Of a stretch of 43,553 nucleotides of DNA, positions 36,395 to 43,553 are shown piece after piece. The position numbers and the translations under genes are program-made. Positions within the stretch are counted from its first letter, which is position 1. Each line of letters opens with the position of its first letter. Under the pieces are notes generated by a model that saw only the letters and a list, made by a program, of their open reading frames with translations, did no database searches and had not been told where the DNA came from. This DNA comes from CAYQMF01 sp964418595 (lineage in GTDB: Bacteria > Planctomycetota > UBA1135 > UBA2386): positions 1-43,553 of the forward strand of contig CAYQMF010000045.1 in NCBI GenBank assembly GCA_964418595.1, written 5' to 3'.

Positions 36395-36589
36395 GTGTCG
36401 ACGGAAAGGAGAGGGTCGATTCGGCCTGGGGCAGCCGGAGGAGAGTCGCCATCGGGATGTTACTACAGATCGGCATCGGAAGCGCCATCGCAGATCCCCG
36501 CGAGGCCGGGCCGATGCCAACGGAGTCCCGCACGGATAGCCACGTCGGCGCGGCGGGGTAACAGCACAGGGTTACGTTCCTCGAGGGCA

Positions 36590-37369
36590 TCAGCCCATCG
36601 TCGAGCCACCGCACACGCTGATCGCCTGGCCGGTGATCTCGGTGGCAGCGTCGCTCACGAGGTACGCCACCATCTGCCCGATCTGCGCCGGCATCACCAT
36701 GCGCCCCAGGGGCACGCGCCCCAGCGCCTCGGCCCTCGCTTCCTCGTACGAGACCCCGGCCCCCGCGGCCAGCAGCTCCATGCCTTCTCGCGCCATCGCC
36801 GTCTCCACCCAGCCTGGACAGATGGCGTTCACCGTGATCCGGCGCGGCGCAAGCTCGAGCGCGAGCGCCTTCGTGAATCCGATGACACCGTGCTTGCTCG
36901 CGCAGTACGCCGTGTACCCGGGGACACCGAACTTCCCCAGGACCGACGAGATCGAGACCACCCGCCCACCCTCGGGCATCGCTGGCACACAGGCCTCCGT
37001 GAGATGGAACACTCCGTCGAGGTTGGTGCGCACGATCGCATCCCACCGATCCGGCCCCGCGCCACCGCACCGGTTGGGTCCACCGGCTCCCGCGTTGTTC
37101 ACGAGCACGTCAACCGCCCCCCCCAACTCGCGCGCGGCTTTCGCGACGGCGCGCGCCACCTCCGCGCGATCGCGCACGTCCAGGATCACCGCCGAGACAC
37201 GTCCCGGTCCCGGGGACCCATCGACCGTCTCCGCCAGCGGCTCCGCTCGCCGCCCAGCGACCACGACGTCGGCGCCCGCTGCGGCGAGTACCCAGGCGAT
37301 CGCCTTTCCGATCCCGGTCCCGCCGCCCGTCACCAGGCAGCGCCGCCCTTGCAGGTCGAACTGCACCAT
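36590..37369 (-). CDS. Short-chain dehydrogenase/reductase (FabG-like)
   Basis: A classical SDR of 259 residues from ATG 37369, 2 bp after the elbB stop. NAD(P) motif TGGGTGIG (residues 15-22), with VAGRR at the end of beta2 (the Arg pair suggests NADP). Further motifs: VNNAGAG (NNAG), catalytic Ser in VVSISSVLGKFG, Tyr-x3-Lys as YCASK, and PGWVETAM. The C-terminus ITGQAISVCGGSTMG fits 3-oxoacyl-ACP reductase-like members. The substrate cannot be told from sequence. The pair with elbB is likely one transcript. Confidence 0.9.
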   Translation of the reverse strand: MVQFDLQGRRCLVTGGGTGIGKAIAWVLAAAGADVVVAGRRAEPLAETVDGSPGPGRVSAVILDVRDRAEVARAVAKAARELGGAVDVLVNNAGAGGPNRCGGAGPDRWDAIVRTNLDGVFHLTEACVPAMPEGGRVVSISSVLGKFGVPGYTAYCASKHGVIGFTKALALELAPRRITVNAICPGWVETAMAREGMELLAAGAGVSYEEARAEALGRVPLGRMVMPAQIGQMVAYLVSDAATEITGQAISVCGGSTMG

Positions 37370-37371
37370 GG

Positions 37372-38043
37372 TCAGGCCATCCCGAGCACGGCGCCCACCA
37401 GCCGTTCGATCCCGGCCGACACGTCGCGGATCGGCGCGTCGAACATGTACGCCGGCGTCGAGACGATCTTGTTGTCCGTGTCGACGACGAACCCGGTGAC
37501 TTCGCACACCTCGTGCACCGCGCCCATCGCCGCGAGCGCCGAGGCCGTGCCCGCATCGTCGCCGATCGTGAGCCTCGCGCGCACCGACGTGCCCTTCATC
37601 GCCGCGGCCAACACTGCGGGGGAGATGCAGATCACACCGATCGGCTTGCGAGCCGCGTGCATGGCACGCAACAGATTCGCCACCCCGGGGTGCGTCGTCG
37701 CCTGCGCGCCCCGCACGGCGAAGTCGCTCAGGTTCTTCGCAGCGCCATAGCCGCCCGGCAGGATCAACGCGTCGAGGTCGGCAGCGCGCGCTTCGACCAG
37801 GTCGCGCAGCCGGCCGCGAGCGATCCGGGCTGCCTCCGCGAACACATCGCGCCGGGCACCCGCGACCACATCTCCCGTCGCATGGTCGACCACGTGCATC
37901 TGCGCCGCGCGCGGCGCGAAGCACACCGCCGTGGCGCCGGCGCGATCCAGATGCAGGAGGGTCAACACCGCCTCATGGATCTCCGACCCGTCCAGGTATC
38001 CGCAACCAGAGAGAACGACGCCTACGGTCTTGGCCTGCTTCAT
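37372..38043 (-). CDS. elbB: Isoprenoid biosynthesis glyoxalase ElbB-like (DJ-1/PfpI)
   Basis: A 223-residue DJ-1/PfpI superfamily protein from ATG 38043. It starts KTVGVVLSGCGYLDGSEIHE, the ElbB/ES1 signature. The family core is ALILPGGYGAAKNLSDFAVR, and the nucleophile elbow is GVICISPAVLAAAMKG, with Cys as the catalytic residue. ElbB of E. coli has weak glyoxalase activity and affects isoprenoid (lycopene) yield; the eukaryotic homologue ES1/GATD3 is mitochondrial. The gene is divergent from the ChaN-like gene with overlapping upstream regions. The in-frame GTG two codons upstream is an alternative start. Confidence 0.92.
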   Translation of the reverse strand: MKQAKTVGVVLSGCGYLDGSEIHEAVLTLLHLDRAGATAVCFAPRAAQMHVVDHATGDVVAGARRDVFAEAARIARGRLRDLVEARAADLDALILPGGYGAAKNLSDFAVRGAQATTHPGVANLLRAMHAARKPIGVICISPAVLAAAMKGTSVRARLTIGDDAGTASALAAMGAVHEVCEVTGFVVDTDNKIVSTPAYMFDAPIRDVSAGIERLVGAVLGMA

Positions 38044-38131
38044 GCGCACCTCGGGGCTCCTTGTAGCAGACGCGAGCGATGATCCGCACCCGCCCTTGAC
38101 GGGTCTGCGCAGCGCGAAGACAAACGTCCCC

Positions 38132-38962
38132 GTGGTCCGTCGTCGTTGGTTGCCGCTCTGGGCTGTCCTGGTCGTCCTGGCCAACGGCTGCGCGACGCCC
38201 GCTCTGGAATGGCCCGGGCAGGAACCCGAGGATCCCAAACCCAGCGGACCCCGCTACCTGCGTTTCTACAAGGAGGCGCACTACCGGGCGCTCGGCGACC
38301 GTTTCAGCGGCGGCGTCACGAGCGCCGACTTCTGCCGGCAGCTGGCTGCGGCCCGCGTGCTGTACCTGGGCGACCACCACAGCGATCACGATCTGCACGC
38401 ACGTATGCTCGCGCTCCTCGACGAGCTGAGGGATCGCGAGTTCCGCCTCCACCTCGGCCTCGAGTGCCTCGGCACGGAAGACACTCCGGCGCTCCAGTCC
38501 TACCTCGCCGGCGACCTCGACCTCGAGGTGGTCGCCGAGCGGGCGCGCGATCGCTGGCCGGGTTCGTGGCTCACCTCCCGGCGCCTCGACCAGGCGTTCT
38601 ATCGCGAGCTCCTCCGGCGTGCGAAGGCCCACCGCTGGCCGGTGTTCGCGCTCGAACCCACGCCGCGGCTGCCGCTCTTCGAGCGCGATCAGGTCATCGC
38701 CGGCCGCGTGCGCACGGAGGCCGACGCACATCCGAAGGACCTGATCGTCGTGATCGTCGGGCACACCCACCTGCTGGGTGAAGGCGCCCTCATCGAGCGG
38801 GTCGGCCTGCCACACGTGGCCATCGGGGCACGCCTGTCGGTCACCCTCGCGGCTGCCGGAGAAGCGCAGGTCTGGGCGCCGACGCACCGGTTCGCCCGCG
38901 CCAGTTCCGGCGTGCTGTTCGCTCTGCCCCTGCCCCCGCACGCTGAAGACGCGGACCGCTGA
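38132..38962 (+). CDS. ChaN/DUF399-family lipoprotein
   Basis: A haem-binding-type lipoprotein family. Conserved features: ARVLYLGDHHSDHDLHARML (ChaN has 'lGe.H....H'), then LHLGLECLGTEDTPALQSYL, then VVIVGHTHLLG. The GTG at 38132 gives a signal peptide (RRRWLPLWAVLVVLANGC) with a lipobox-like LANGC, so 276 residues. An ATG at 38042 in the same frame would add 30 residues without a signal-like character and overlap the elbB start, so I prefer the GTG. The Campylobacter ChaN binds two haems; here the function is inferred. It converges on arfB. Confidence 0.8.
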   Translation: MVRRRWLPLWAVLVVLANGCATPALEWPGQEPEDPKPSGPRYLRFYKEAHYRALGDRFSGGVTSADFCRQLAAARVLYLGDHHSDHDLHARMLALLDELRDREFRLHLGLECLGTEDTPALQSYLAGDLDLEVVAERARDRWPGSWLTSRRLDQAFYRELLRRAKAHRWPVFALEPTPRLPLFERDQVIAGRVRTEADAHPKDLIVVIVGHTHLLGEGALIERVGLPHVAIGARLSVTLAAAGEAQVWAPTHRFARASSGVLFALPLPPHAEDADR

Positions 38963-38969
38963 GCGCCCC

Positions 38970-39398
38970 TCACTCCACGCGGCCCCGCCCGCGCTTGATC
39001 TCCCCGCGCCGCTTCTTCGCCTCGAGCCGGCGGTCGCGACTCCCGCGCGTCGGCCGCGTCGGTCGGCGGACCTTGGGTCGCACCAGCGCGCCCGCCAGCA
39101 GGGCACTGGCGCGCGCCATCGCCGCCTCCAGGTTCTGCGCCTGCGAACGATGCTCGCTGCACACGATCTGGAGGCGACCTTCGCCGTCGAGACGCGTCGC
39201 GAGCCGCTCCGTGACGCGCGCGACGTCGGCTTCTCCCCAGCTTTCACGCAGACCCTGGAGGTCCACGCGCAGGTCGACCTTCGTCTCCACCTTGTTGACG
39301 TGCTGCCCGCCCGGACCGCCGCCGCGCGCAAACTGCACGGTGAGCAGATGCGGTGGGACCACGCGCCGGGCCGTCACGCGCAGCTCAGACAGCGCCAT
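38970..39398 (-). CDS. arfB: Peptidyl-tRNA hydrolase ArfB (YaeJ)
   Basis: A stop-codon-independent ribosome rescue hydrolase. It has 142 residues from ATG 39398. The catalytic motif GGGPGGQHVNKVETKVDLRV contains GGQ. The C-terminal tail (residues about 105-142) is basic and Arg/Lys-rich, as needed to enter the mRNA channel (SRDRRLEAKKRRGEIKRGRG). The size is that of ArfB (140), far from RF1/RF2. It starts inside the end of the sugar-kinase gene (14-bp overlap), so the two are coupled. Confidence 0.94.
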   Translation of the reverse strand: MALSELRVTARRVVPPHLLTVQFARGGGPGGQHVNKVETKVDLRVDLQGLRESWGEADVARVTERLATRLDGEGRLQIVCSEHRSQAQNLEAAMARASALLAGALVRPKVRRPTRPTRGSRDRRLEAKKRRGEIKRGRGRVE

Positions 39399-40362
39399 CG
39401 TCGCTCACCCAGGCGTGCATCGGAGCAGTGCCGGCGACCCTCGCCTGCGCCAGGCGCGCCGCCCCCACGGCACCGGAGGTTGCACAGAGGCTCGGTGGAA
39501 CGGTCACGCCGCACGCCGCGAGTTCCGCCCCCACCAACGCGCGAAGCCCGGCATCGCGCTGCAACAGGCCACCGCCCATCACGACGCGCAACGCCGCGGT
39601 CGGCAGACCGGCGCGGTCGGCGGCGGCGAGCGCGAGCGAGGTCAAGGCCCGCGCGCAGTCGGCAACCAGCGCAGTCGCGACCGCGTCGCCTTCGTCCCGC
39701 GCTTCGCCCACCAGTCCGCAGTGCGCCGCCAACGCGCCCGGTGTGACGCCCTGCAGGTAGCGCCCCAACTCGCTGGCGTCGCGCAGCCCGCACGCGCGAG
39801 GGAACGCCGCGGTCAGCGTGGTCGCGGGGCCGAGACCGTCGATCGCGGCGATGGCCGCGGCTGCCCCGCGCCGCGCCAGGTCGAACGCGCTGCCCTGGTC
39901 GCCGAGCAACCAGCCTCTCCCACCCACCCGCCGGAGTCCGCCGGCCGCGTCGCGGGCGATGGCGAACGACCCGGTGCCCGCCCACACGGCCACCCCCGGC
40001 CCATCGGCGAGGGCGGCCGCGCCGGCCACGATCGCATCGCCGACGACGACCACGGGCAGCTCCACACCGCGCGCGGCCAGCGCCGAAGCGAGCTCGCGGC
40101 GTGCGGCAGCGCTGCCGGCGCCCGCGATCCCGGCCACCACGCCGGCAACCCTGGCAGGCGCTGCGCGCTGCGCCATCGCGAGCAGCTCGCGCAGCGCGTC
40201 GGCGACGTGCGCTGTCCCCATCGTCGCCAACTGCAGCCCCACGGCCCGCTCGCCCGCGTGCAGCACTCCGCCGCTCGCGCCCACGATCGCCCATGCGGTC
40301 TTCGTCCCACCGCCGTCGACGCCCAGGAAACACTGCGCGGGAGGTGCGAGCTTCGAATCCAT
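39385..40362 (-). CDS. BadF/BadG-type kinase, N-acetylglucosamine kinase-like
   Basis: An ASKHA-fold sugar kinase of about 325 residues. Motifs: phosphate-1 FLGVDGGGTKTAWAIVG, the Gly-rich GIAGAGSAAARREL, adenosine-region WAGTGSFAIARD, GGRGWLLGDQGSAFDLARRG typical of the GlcNAc-kinase subfamily of BadF ATPases, and ADRAGLPTAALRVVMGGGLL near the C-terminus. Likely phosphorylates GlcNAc or a related amino sugar. The ATG at 40362 is preferred; ATG 40401 would add 13 residues. nagA begins 2.7 kb away on the plus strand, which fits amino-sugar recycling. Confidence 0.87.
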   Translation of the reverse strand: MDSKLAPPAQCFLGVDGGGTKTAWAIVGASGGVLHAGERAVGLQLATMGTAHVADALRELLAMAQRAAPARVAGVVAGIAGAGSAAARRELASALAARGVELPVVVVGDAIVAGAAALADGPGVAVWAGTGSFAIARDAAGGLRRVGGRGWLLGDQGSAFDLARRGAAAAIAAIDGLGPATTLTAAFPRACGLRDASELGRYLQGVTPGALAAHCGLVGEARDEGDAVATALVADCARALTSLALAAADRAGLPTAALRVVMGGGLLQRDAGLRALVGAELAACGVTVPPSLCATSGAVGAARLAQARVAGTAPMHAWVSDDGAV

Positions 40363-40502
40363 GAGGGTCGAGCGCGCATCCTCGCGCAACCCGCCGCCCA
40401 TGCAAGCGGGCCAATCCGTCCTGTCCAGCCGGTATCGTCCTTGCCAAGGCGCGAAGGCCAGCGCAGCGAGACACCGTGGCCCGAATCGGCGCTTCGAGAA
40501 CC

Positions 40503-41357
40503 ATGTTCGTCCGTCCCTGGATCTGGCTCCCTTTCCTCGCAGTCTCCGGCTGTGCGGTCATCCGCTTGCAGCCGAAGCCGATCGAGGCGAGCCGCGCGTT
40601 CGCGGTTCCGGTCGGCGCCGGCGATCGGATCCTCGAGATCCGGGTCCCGTGCGGGACGGTCGAACTCGATCACGGCGACGCGGTGAGCTGCGAAGTCGAG
40701 GCCCGGGCCATGGGACCGTCGCGTGAGGCGGCTGAAGCCCTCGCGGCGCGGATCATGCTCGTCGACGACACCCCCGGGGACGGCGTCTGCGTCGTGCAGT
40801 TGTCGATGCCGCCCGATGCCGATCTCAGCACTCGCGTGGTGGTGGCGGTACAGGCGCCTCCCGCGCTCGCGGTACGGGTGTTGACGCGGCGCGCGATGGT
40901 CGTGGTGCACGGGTACCAGGGTGCCGTCGAGGTGGACTCCGAGTCCGGCAACGTCGCGGCCCGGCTCGGCGGTGGCAAGATCGACGTGCGCACGGTGACA
41001 GGCCTCGTCCGCGTGCACGGAGCCTTCTCCGCCGTACGGGTGCGCTCGGAGGCCGGTGACACGCGGATCCTGGTTCCGGCGACCACCGACGCGCTGGCCG
41101 TCGACGTCGAAGCGACGCGCGGCGCCGTCGACCTGGAGTTCGCGACCGGGGGAAGCGCGAGCCTCGACGTCCGGACGCGCTCGGGCCGGCCGGTCCTCAC
41201 CGACCTGCCGGTCGTCTGGATCGAGGACGGAGTCGACGACGGGCAGCGCTGGCAGCGCTTCGCCGGCCAGATCGGCACCAAGGAGGACGCGACGCGCGCG
41301 ATCACGGTCGTCTCGGAGTCGGGCCGCGTCAGCGTCCGCACCCTCCCGGGCACCTGA
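40503..41357 (+). CDS. DUF4097-like adhesin-fold lipoprotein
   Basis: The ATG at 40503 gives MFVRPWIWLPFLAVSGCAVI, a short signal peptide with lipobox-like AVSGC, in a 284-residue product. The rest is a repeated beta pattern: ALAVRVLTRRAMVVVHGYQG, AVEVDSESGNVAARLGGGKI, DVRTVTGLVRVHGAFSAVRV and later SLDVRTRSGRPVLTDLPVVW. This is the right-handed beta-helix-like repeat of DUF4097/putative adhesins, with 'G.v.v.s.sG.v......g.v.v.t..G.v'. The role in the envelope is unknown. It is divergent from the kinase gene with 140 bp between starts, in which I see no clear promoter. Confidence 0.78.
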   Translation: MFVRPWIWLPFLAVSGCAVIRLQPKPIEASRAFAVPVGAGDRILEIRVPCGTVELDHGDAVSCEVEARAMGPSREAAEALAARIMLVDDTPGDGVCVVQLSMPPDADLSTRVVVAVQAPPALAVRVLTRRAMVVVHGYQGAVEVDSESGNVAARLGGGKIDVRTVTGLVRVHGAFSAVRVRSEAGDTRILVPATTDALAVDVEATRGAVDLEFATGGSASLDVRTRSGRPVLTDLPVVWIEDGVDDGQRWQRFAGQIGTKEDATRAITVVSESGRVSVRTLPGT

Positions 41358-41365
41358 AGCGTCCG

Positions 41366-43039
41366 CTAGCGCAAGAGCTGCACGAGCGCCGTCGCCAGTG
41401 CCTCGACGTCCGCGTGATCGTCGGCGCTCATGACCGAGCGCACGAGAGGCACGCCCTGCGCCGTGGCCAACCGCTCCACGACCTGCAGTTCGGCCGCTCC
41501 GATCCGCGCGTGCGTCGCCAACAGCAATGGCGTCCCCCGCCGCCGGCATGCGGCCACGAACTCGTCCAGGGTCAGTTCGAGTTCGGCGGGCGTCGCCAGC
41601 GGCACTGCGGGCGCGGACGGTCGGAGCAGCGCCGCGAGCAGGCACCAGGGCGAGTCGACCAGCGGCGCGACCATGGCTTGCCGGGCGCTGCGCGGCCCTT
41701 CGCCGAGGGCATCCCACGCGTCGATGCCGAGCACGACGGCAACCGGTCGGTATGGATCCGCGTAGAAGCGCTCGTAGAGCAGGATCTGCTGCAGGGTGTT
41801 GGGGAACGCGGTCGCCACGACCGCCGCGCGCAGTGGGCGGCCAGACGTGTGCGCCGCCCGCGCCGTCGCCTGCACGGCAAGGTGGTGCGCGCGGTCGAGG
41901 TTCGCCTCGAACAGCGGTCCACCGCCGAGGAAGACGATGCGGGGCTCGTTCTGCTCGCTGGCGCGCCTGGGCGAGTGCACCTCGTTCTTGCCGTGCAGTT
42001 GCCGGGCGAGCGCACCGAACGGCGCCTGCCGCGACTCCGGGCCGAAGTAGAGATCCAGGCGGGCGTCTTCGAAGGCGCGCAGCCGCGACTGCTCGATGCG
42101 GCAAACGGCCTCCAGCGCGAGCAGCGCGATCCCGGCCGCGCCGGCACAACGGAGCAGCGTTCGCCGGGCACGCCCCGGGAACGCGATCGCGAGGCCGAGC
42201 GGCAGCGCCAGACCGGCGAGAAGCACGACGCTGTCGACCTCCGGCGTCGCGCCGACGACGAGCACGCCCTCCAGCCACCGGCGACCCAGCCACCCGGCGA
42301 TGACCACCGCCAGCAGACCGACCGCGCCGCGCCACGGTCGCGCCCGGCTGCGCGCCAGAGCCAGGCCCACGACGAGACCCGCCGCCGCCAACCCCAACCG
42401 GTGCCAGAGCCCGAATCCTTCCCGCGCTCTCGGCTCGACCTTCAGGTAGCGCACCGCCGCCTCGCCGCCGCGCACGACGAAGGCCAGACTCCCGTGTTCG
42501 TCGTCCGCGACGAACTGGGGCAGCCGCCGCCCGGCGACCACGGCGTCGGCAGCACGTCCGCGCAGTTCCAGCCGGATCGAAGCCGGTACTCCCGCCGCCA
42601 ACAGGACGCCGCCGCGCAGGTCGTCGGAGAAGAGCGCGGCCTCGCGCCGGCGGAACGCTGGCCCCTCGACCGTGGAGGCCATCCGCAACACGCCGAACCG
42701 TCCGTGCGCGCCGACCGGCTCGACGCGCCGGAAGACGATGTCGAGTTCGCCGCCGGCCGGCACCTCGACGGTTGCGAGCACGTCGCAGTCGCCGAAGTCG
42801 TACGGCAGGATCAACGGCACCGCCTCCGTGATCGCCAGCGGCTTCTCCCCCGGCGTGGCCAGGTTGAAGGGCTGCGTCTGGACCGGCTCGGCCGGTGCGA
42901 CCGGCGCAGCGGCGACCCACAGCGACGCCGCCATCGTCAGCGCGCCCGCGCCCGACCAGCTGATCCAACGGACGATCGAGTGGAACTTCGGCAACGGGCG
43001 AGATCCCTTGGCGGAGGGCGCGGATCCTAGTTTGATCAC
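41366..43039 (-). CDS. Membrane protein with SGNH-like C-terminal domain
   Basis: A 557-residue protein from GTG 43039 (a TTG about 16 codons later is an alternative). The N-terminal transmembrane segment (GALTMAASLWVAAAPVAPAE) is followed by a beta-rich extracytoplasmic region (residues about 55-210). Four helices around residues 217-310 include GLAAAGLVVGLALARSRARP and SVVLLAGLALPLGLAIAF. From about residue 365 there is an SGNH/GDSL-hydrolase-like fold: VFLGGGPLFE at the block I position, VVLGIDAWDALGEG, LLLATHARIG and SADDHADVEALATAL (block V Asp/His). Block I lacks the usual Ser (GGGP for GGS/GDS), so hydrolase activity is doubtful. Function unknown. Confidence 0.7.
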   Translation of the reverse strand: MIKLGSAPSAKGSRPLPKFHSIVRWISWSGAGALTMAASLWVAAAPVAPAEPVQTQPFNLATPGEKPLAITEAVPLILPYDFGDCDVLATVEVPAGGELDIVFRRVEPVGAHGRFGVLRMASTVEGPAFRRREAALFSDDLRGGVLLAAGVPASIRLELRGRAADAVVAGRRLPQFVADDEHGSLAFVVRGGEAAVRYLKVEPRAREGFGLWHRLGLAAAGLVVGLALARSRARPWRGAVGLLAVVIAGWLGRRWLEGVLVVGATPEVDSVVLLAGLALPLGLAIAFPGRARRTLLRCAGAAGIALLALEAVCRIEQSRLRAFEDARLDLYFGPESRQAPFGALARQLHGKNEVHSPRRASEQNEPRIVFLGGGPLFEANLDRAHHLAVQATARAAHTSGRPLRAAVVATAFPNTLQQILLYERFYADPYRPVAVVLGIDAWDALGEGPRSARQAMVAPLVDSPWCLLAALLRPSAPAVPLATPAELELTLDEFVAACRRRGTPLLLATHARIGAAELQVVERLATAQGVPLVRSVMSADDHADVEALATALVQLLR

Positions 43040-43044
43040 GCACC

Positions 43045-43553
43045 GTGGTCACTGGCGTTCTCCTGCGCGCTCGCGGGGCGGTCCTTCCGCACGCGGTGCT
43101 CCCTGCCGCGCCCGCACCGCATCACTGCGTCGAGATCCGCACGCAGGCCGGCCGCATCGCGAGCATCGTCGCCGGCTCCAGCGACAGCGGCCACCACGAC
43201 GGGATCCTGCTCCCCGGCTTCGTCGACCTGCAGGTGAACGGCGCCGGCGGGCGCGACGTCGCCGAGGCCACACCCGACGCGCTCGACGGAGTCGCGGACG
43301 CAGTCTTCCGCGGCGGGGCGGTCGCGTTCCTGCCGACGCTGATCACCGCGCCATGGCCGGCGCTGCTCGAACGCATCGCGGCGCTGGCGCGCTGGATCGA
43401 GAACTGGCGCGGCGTCGGCGCCGAGCCCCTCGGCATCCACCTCGAAGGTCCCTTCCTGGAGAGCAGCGGCGCCCACGACGAAGTCTGCTTCGTCGATCCG
43501 ACCGCGGACCGGATCGCCGCGCTGCTCGCCGCGGCGCGCGGCCGCCTCGCGCT
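43045..43553 (+). CDS. nagA: N-acetylglucosamine-6-phosphate deacetylase, 5' part
   Basis: Open from GTG 43045 to the right edge (169 residues visible). Landmarks: GILLPGFVDLQVNGAGGRDV, the amidohydrolase strand-1 with the NagA signature GxxDxQVNG, then GGAVAFLPTLITAP and LGIHLEGPFLESSGAH with the Glu metal ligand of HLEGPF. NagA deacetylates GlcNAc-6-P in amino-sugar catabolism or wall recycling. The beginning of the frame (LLRARGAVLPHAVLP...) is a plausible beta-sandwich start. The divergent SGNH-like gene starts only 5 bp away, so one of the two starts may be wrong. C-terminal end outside the window. Confidence 0.88.
   Translation, partial: MVTGVLLRARGAVLPHAVLPAAPAPHHCVEIRTQAGRIASIVAGSSDSGHHDGILLPGFVDLQVNGAGGRDVAEATPDALDGVADAVFRGGAVAFLPTLITAPWPALLERIAALARWIENWRGVGAEPLGIHLEGPFLESSGAHDEVCFVDPTADRIAALLAAARGRLA

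Larger units (their letters stand above)
36265..36589. other. 325-bp intergenic region upstream of the large secreted protein
   Basis: No convincing ORF is seen. It contains two hairpins (36274-36291 and 36378-36394) and a CTGTAGTAACAT stretch on the minus strand (around 36467-36478) that could hold a -10 element, but I find no matching -35. It separates the gene at 32386-36264 from the end of the SDR gene, so both promoter and 5' leader of the former must be here. Confidence 0.6.

Noticed and set aside
38042..38131. N-terminal extension of the ChaN-like protein from ATG 38042
   Set aside because: It would place 30 polar residues before the signal peptide and overlap the elbB start; the GTG 38132 gives a normal lipoprotein signal.
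39813..43052. 1079-codon minus-strand open frame
   Set aside because: It runs out of frame over the SGNH-like gene and the sugar kinase and antisense to the DUF4097 gene; composition is dominated by Arg/Ala/Gly without motifs.

Overview
The window is a GC-rich bacterial chromosome segment made almost entirely of housekeeping genes. I see no phage, IS element, CRISPR array, rRNA or tRNA gene. The cell was diderm: there are a LolA-like secreted protein, several probable lipoproteins, and a MurE carrying the DNPR motif of meso-DAP-adding enzymes. My best guess is Planctomycetota or a related PVC lineage. The reasons are the HEAT-repeat protein with an N-terminal 'DGRTFYGEV...' beta module, the large secreted Ig-like protein, and a division/cell-wall cluster that stops at murB without ftsQ, ftsA or ftsZ. 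This is inference from gene content, not from a marker tree.

Layout. 1-344: 3' end of a TatD-like hydrolase resembling EboB. 402-1988: prfC. 1998-4104: divergent pair of a LolA-like secreted protein and a HEAT-repeat protein. 4111-7762 (minus): tightly overlapping operon GNAT, GNAT, PIG-L deacetylase, rlmI, thiS. 7993-13128 (plus): translation/transcription operon nusA-infB-DUF503-rbfA. A 10-N assembly gap breaks infB, and a strong hairpin lies in the nusA leader. 13223-14143: unknown secreted protein. 14162-16621 (minus): selA-selD. 16649-19044 (plus): recJ and a DedA-family membrane protein. 19066-32114 (minus): the dcw cluster mraZ-rsmH-ftsL-ftsI-murE-murF-mraY-ftsW-LysM-murG-murC-murB, with overlaps or very short gaps almost throughout. 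32386-36264 (minus): a 1292-residue secreted or lipoprotein Ig-like protein, followed by a strong intrinsic terminator. 36590-38043 (minus): elbB and an SDR. 38132-43553: a ChaN-like lipoprotein, arfB, a BadF-type sugar kinase, a DUF4097-type lipoprotein, a membrane protein with an SGNH-like domain, and the start of nagA.

The most informative observation is that selD is itself a selenoprotein gene. Starting at the ATG at 15214, an in-frame TGA (15158-15160) falls exactly at the catalytic Cys/Sec position of SelD. It is followed at the right distance by a small stem-loop suited to be a bacterial SECIS element. An automated ORF call truncates the gene at a TTG after the TGA. With selA just upstream, this indicates a working selenocysteine pathway, although selB and selC are not in the window.

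The second is the shape of the dcw cluster. murD is missing between mraY and ftsW, whose ends overlap as TGATG. A two-LysM single-pass membrane protein sits between ftsW and murG. The cluster ends at murB. Upstream of mraZ are four GTGG/GGGG motifs in helical phase that could be an MraZ autoregulatory operator.
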